A DNA stretch of 64,000 bases, taken from contig NZ_SLXS01000002.1 in NCBI RefSeq assembly GCF_004340785.1, positions 124,001 to 188,000 on the forward strand, given 5' to 3'. A program made the position numbers and the translations under genes. Positions 63,580-64,000 of this stretch are shown here, one piece after another. The DNA is from Tumebacillus sp. BK434 (lineage in GTDB: Bacteria; Bacillota; Bacilli; Tumebacillales; Tumebacillaceae). The notes under the pieces are model-generated. The model did no database searches and was not told the DNA's origin. It saw only the letters and a program-made list of their open reading frames with translations. How positions within the stretch are numbered: position 1 is the stretch's first letter; every line of letters starts with the position of its first letter.

Positions 63580-64000
63580 ATGAAGAAAATTGGGATTCTC
63601 GGTATCATCTGTTGTTTGATCGCAGCAGCATTCAGTTTGTTTTCCGCGCGCGAGACGATCGCGGAGAAGGCCGACACCGGCGCTTTTTTGAACATGGCGT
63701 TCGCCGAGACCGGCGCGGACGTGGAAGGCTGGCAGGTGCACAACTGGTCGGCGCTCGACAAGGAATACAAGTCGGCCGATGACCTGAAAGCGCTGGGCTT
63801 GAGCTTGAACAAGACGTTCGCCATCCAGCAGGCGCAGGAGTCGGTGCAGGCACAAGGCGACCAGGCGTCCTTCACTTTGCGCGGCAAGTGGCAGAACGGC
63901 GCCGCAGCCCAACTGACGCTGACTTCGATGAAATTCCAGAATCACGCTCCCCAGACGGTGCTCGTGCTGCGCGTGGAACGCGACGCAAAAGATCTCGGCG
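63580..64000 (+). CDS. ywmB: YwmB-family protein (3' end outside window)
   Basis: First 140 residues only. GGGAGAGAG precedes ATG 63580. An N-terminal signal/anchor (KKIGILGIICCLIAAAFSLFSA) is followed by a domain with GADVEGWQVHNWSALDKEYKSADDLKALGLSLN and SFTLRGKWQNGAAAQLTL. This resembles the TATA-box-like YwmB fold of sporulating Bacilli. Synteny (ywzB-ywmB, normally followed by murAA and spoIID) supports it. Function unknown. Confidence 0.8.
   Translation, partial: MKKIGILGIICCLIAAAFSLFSARETIAEKADTGAFLNMAFAETGADVEGWQVHNWSALDKEYKSADDLKALGLSLNKTFAIQQAQESVQAQGDQASFTLRGKWQNGAAAQLTLTSMKFQNHAPQTVLVLRVERDAKDLG

Overview
The window comes from a Gram-positive, endospore-forming member of the Bacilli with a fairly GC-rich chromosome. 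The signs are Spo0F, SpoIIR, a gerA-type germinant receptor operon, a YhcN/YlaJ lipoprotein and YwmB, together with strong purine-rich ribosome binding sites and frequent GTG and TTG starts. Gene order follows the Bacillus subtilis spo0F-to-ywmB arc almost throughout. The GC-rich codon use, the 11-subunit complex I behind the ATP synthase operon and the TPR regulators suggest a Tumebacillus/Alicyclobacillaceae-like organism; that is inference.

1-5.8 kb: end of fhs, then a cofactor cluster nadA-nadB-nadC-coaX-def and a small coiled-coil gene. 5.8-11.1 kb: spo0F, two lysine-fermentation-type genes (kal, kce) inserted before fbaA-tal, then dapH-dapL. 11.1-13.8 kb (minus strand): a membrane protein, an ankyrin-repeat protein and an M1-like metallopeptidase. 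13.9-17.7 kb: glpX, rho and an uncharacterised radical SAM gene. 17.7-19.5 kb (minus): a TPR-type (RRNPP-like) regulator followed by a secreted peptide precursor carrying WWTDxGPN twice. 19.6-21.4 kb: rpmE, tdk and a spore lipoprotein. 21.5-25.4 kb (minus): gerA-gerB-gerC. 25.4-34.6 kb: yqhQ-like, prfA, prmC, a ywkF-position gene, spoIIR, ywlB, a DnaA-box cluster, ywlC, a c-di-AMP riboswitch ahead of an RCK-N-like gene, a Gly-rich protein, mntP, a ZIP transporter and an enlarged ywlE. 34.6-38.5 kb is an accessory patch: an ABC exporter (minus) and an ATPase plus a TOPRIM/DUF4276-like partner. 38.5-42.8 kb: rpiB, ywlG, glyA, upp, mnaA. 42.8-45.8 kb: a long imperfect inverted repeat, a second TPR regulator (minus) and a thiolase. 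45.8-53.0 kb: a structured leader and the complete atpIBEFHAGDC operon. 53.1-63.2 kb: nuoABCDHIJKLMN without nuoEFG. The window ends with ywzB and the start of ywmB.

The plus strand carries the conserved core (NAD and CoA synthesis, central carbon, transcription and translation factors, sporulation, respiration). Most accessory insertions lie on the minus strand, between strong and often bidirectional terminators. The best candidates for new biology are the TPR regulator/WWTDxGPN peptide pair, the ATPase/TOPRIM-like pair, and the riboswitch-controlled stand-alone RCK-N-like protein. The DnaA-box cluster at ywlB-ywlC looks like conserved replication-control DNA.

No intergenic stretch exceeds 300 bp. 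No tRNA, rRNA, CRISPR array or transposase gene was seen. All names rest on reading motifs and gene order by eye; no database search was possible.
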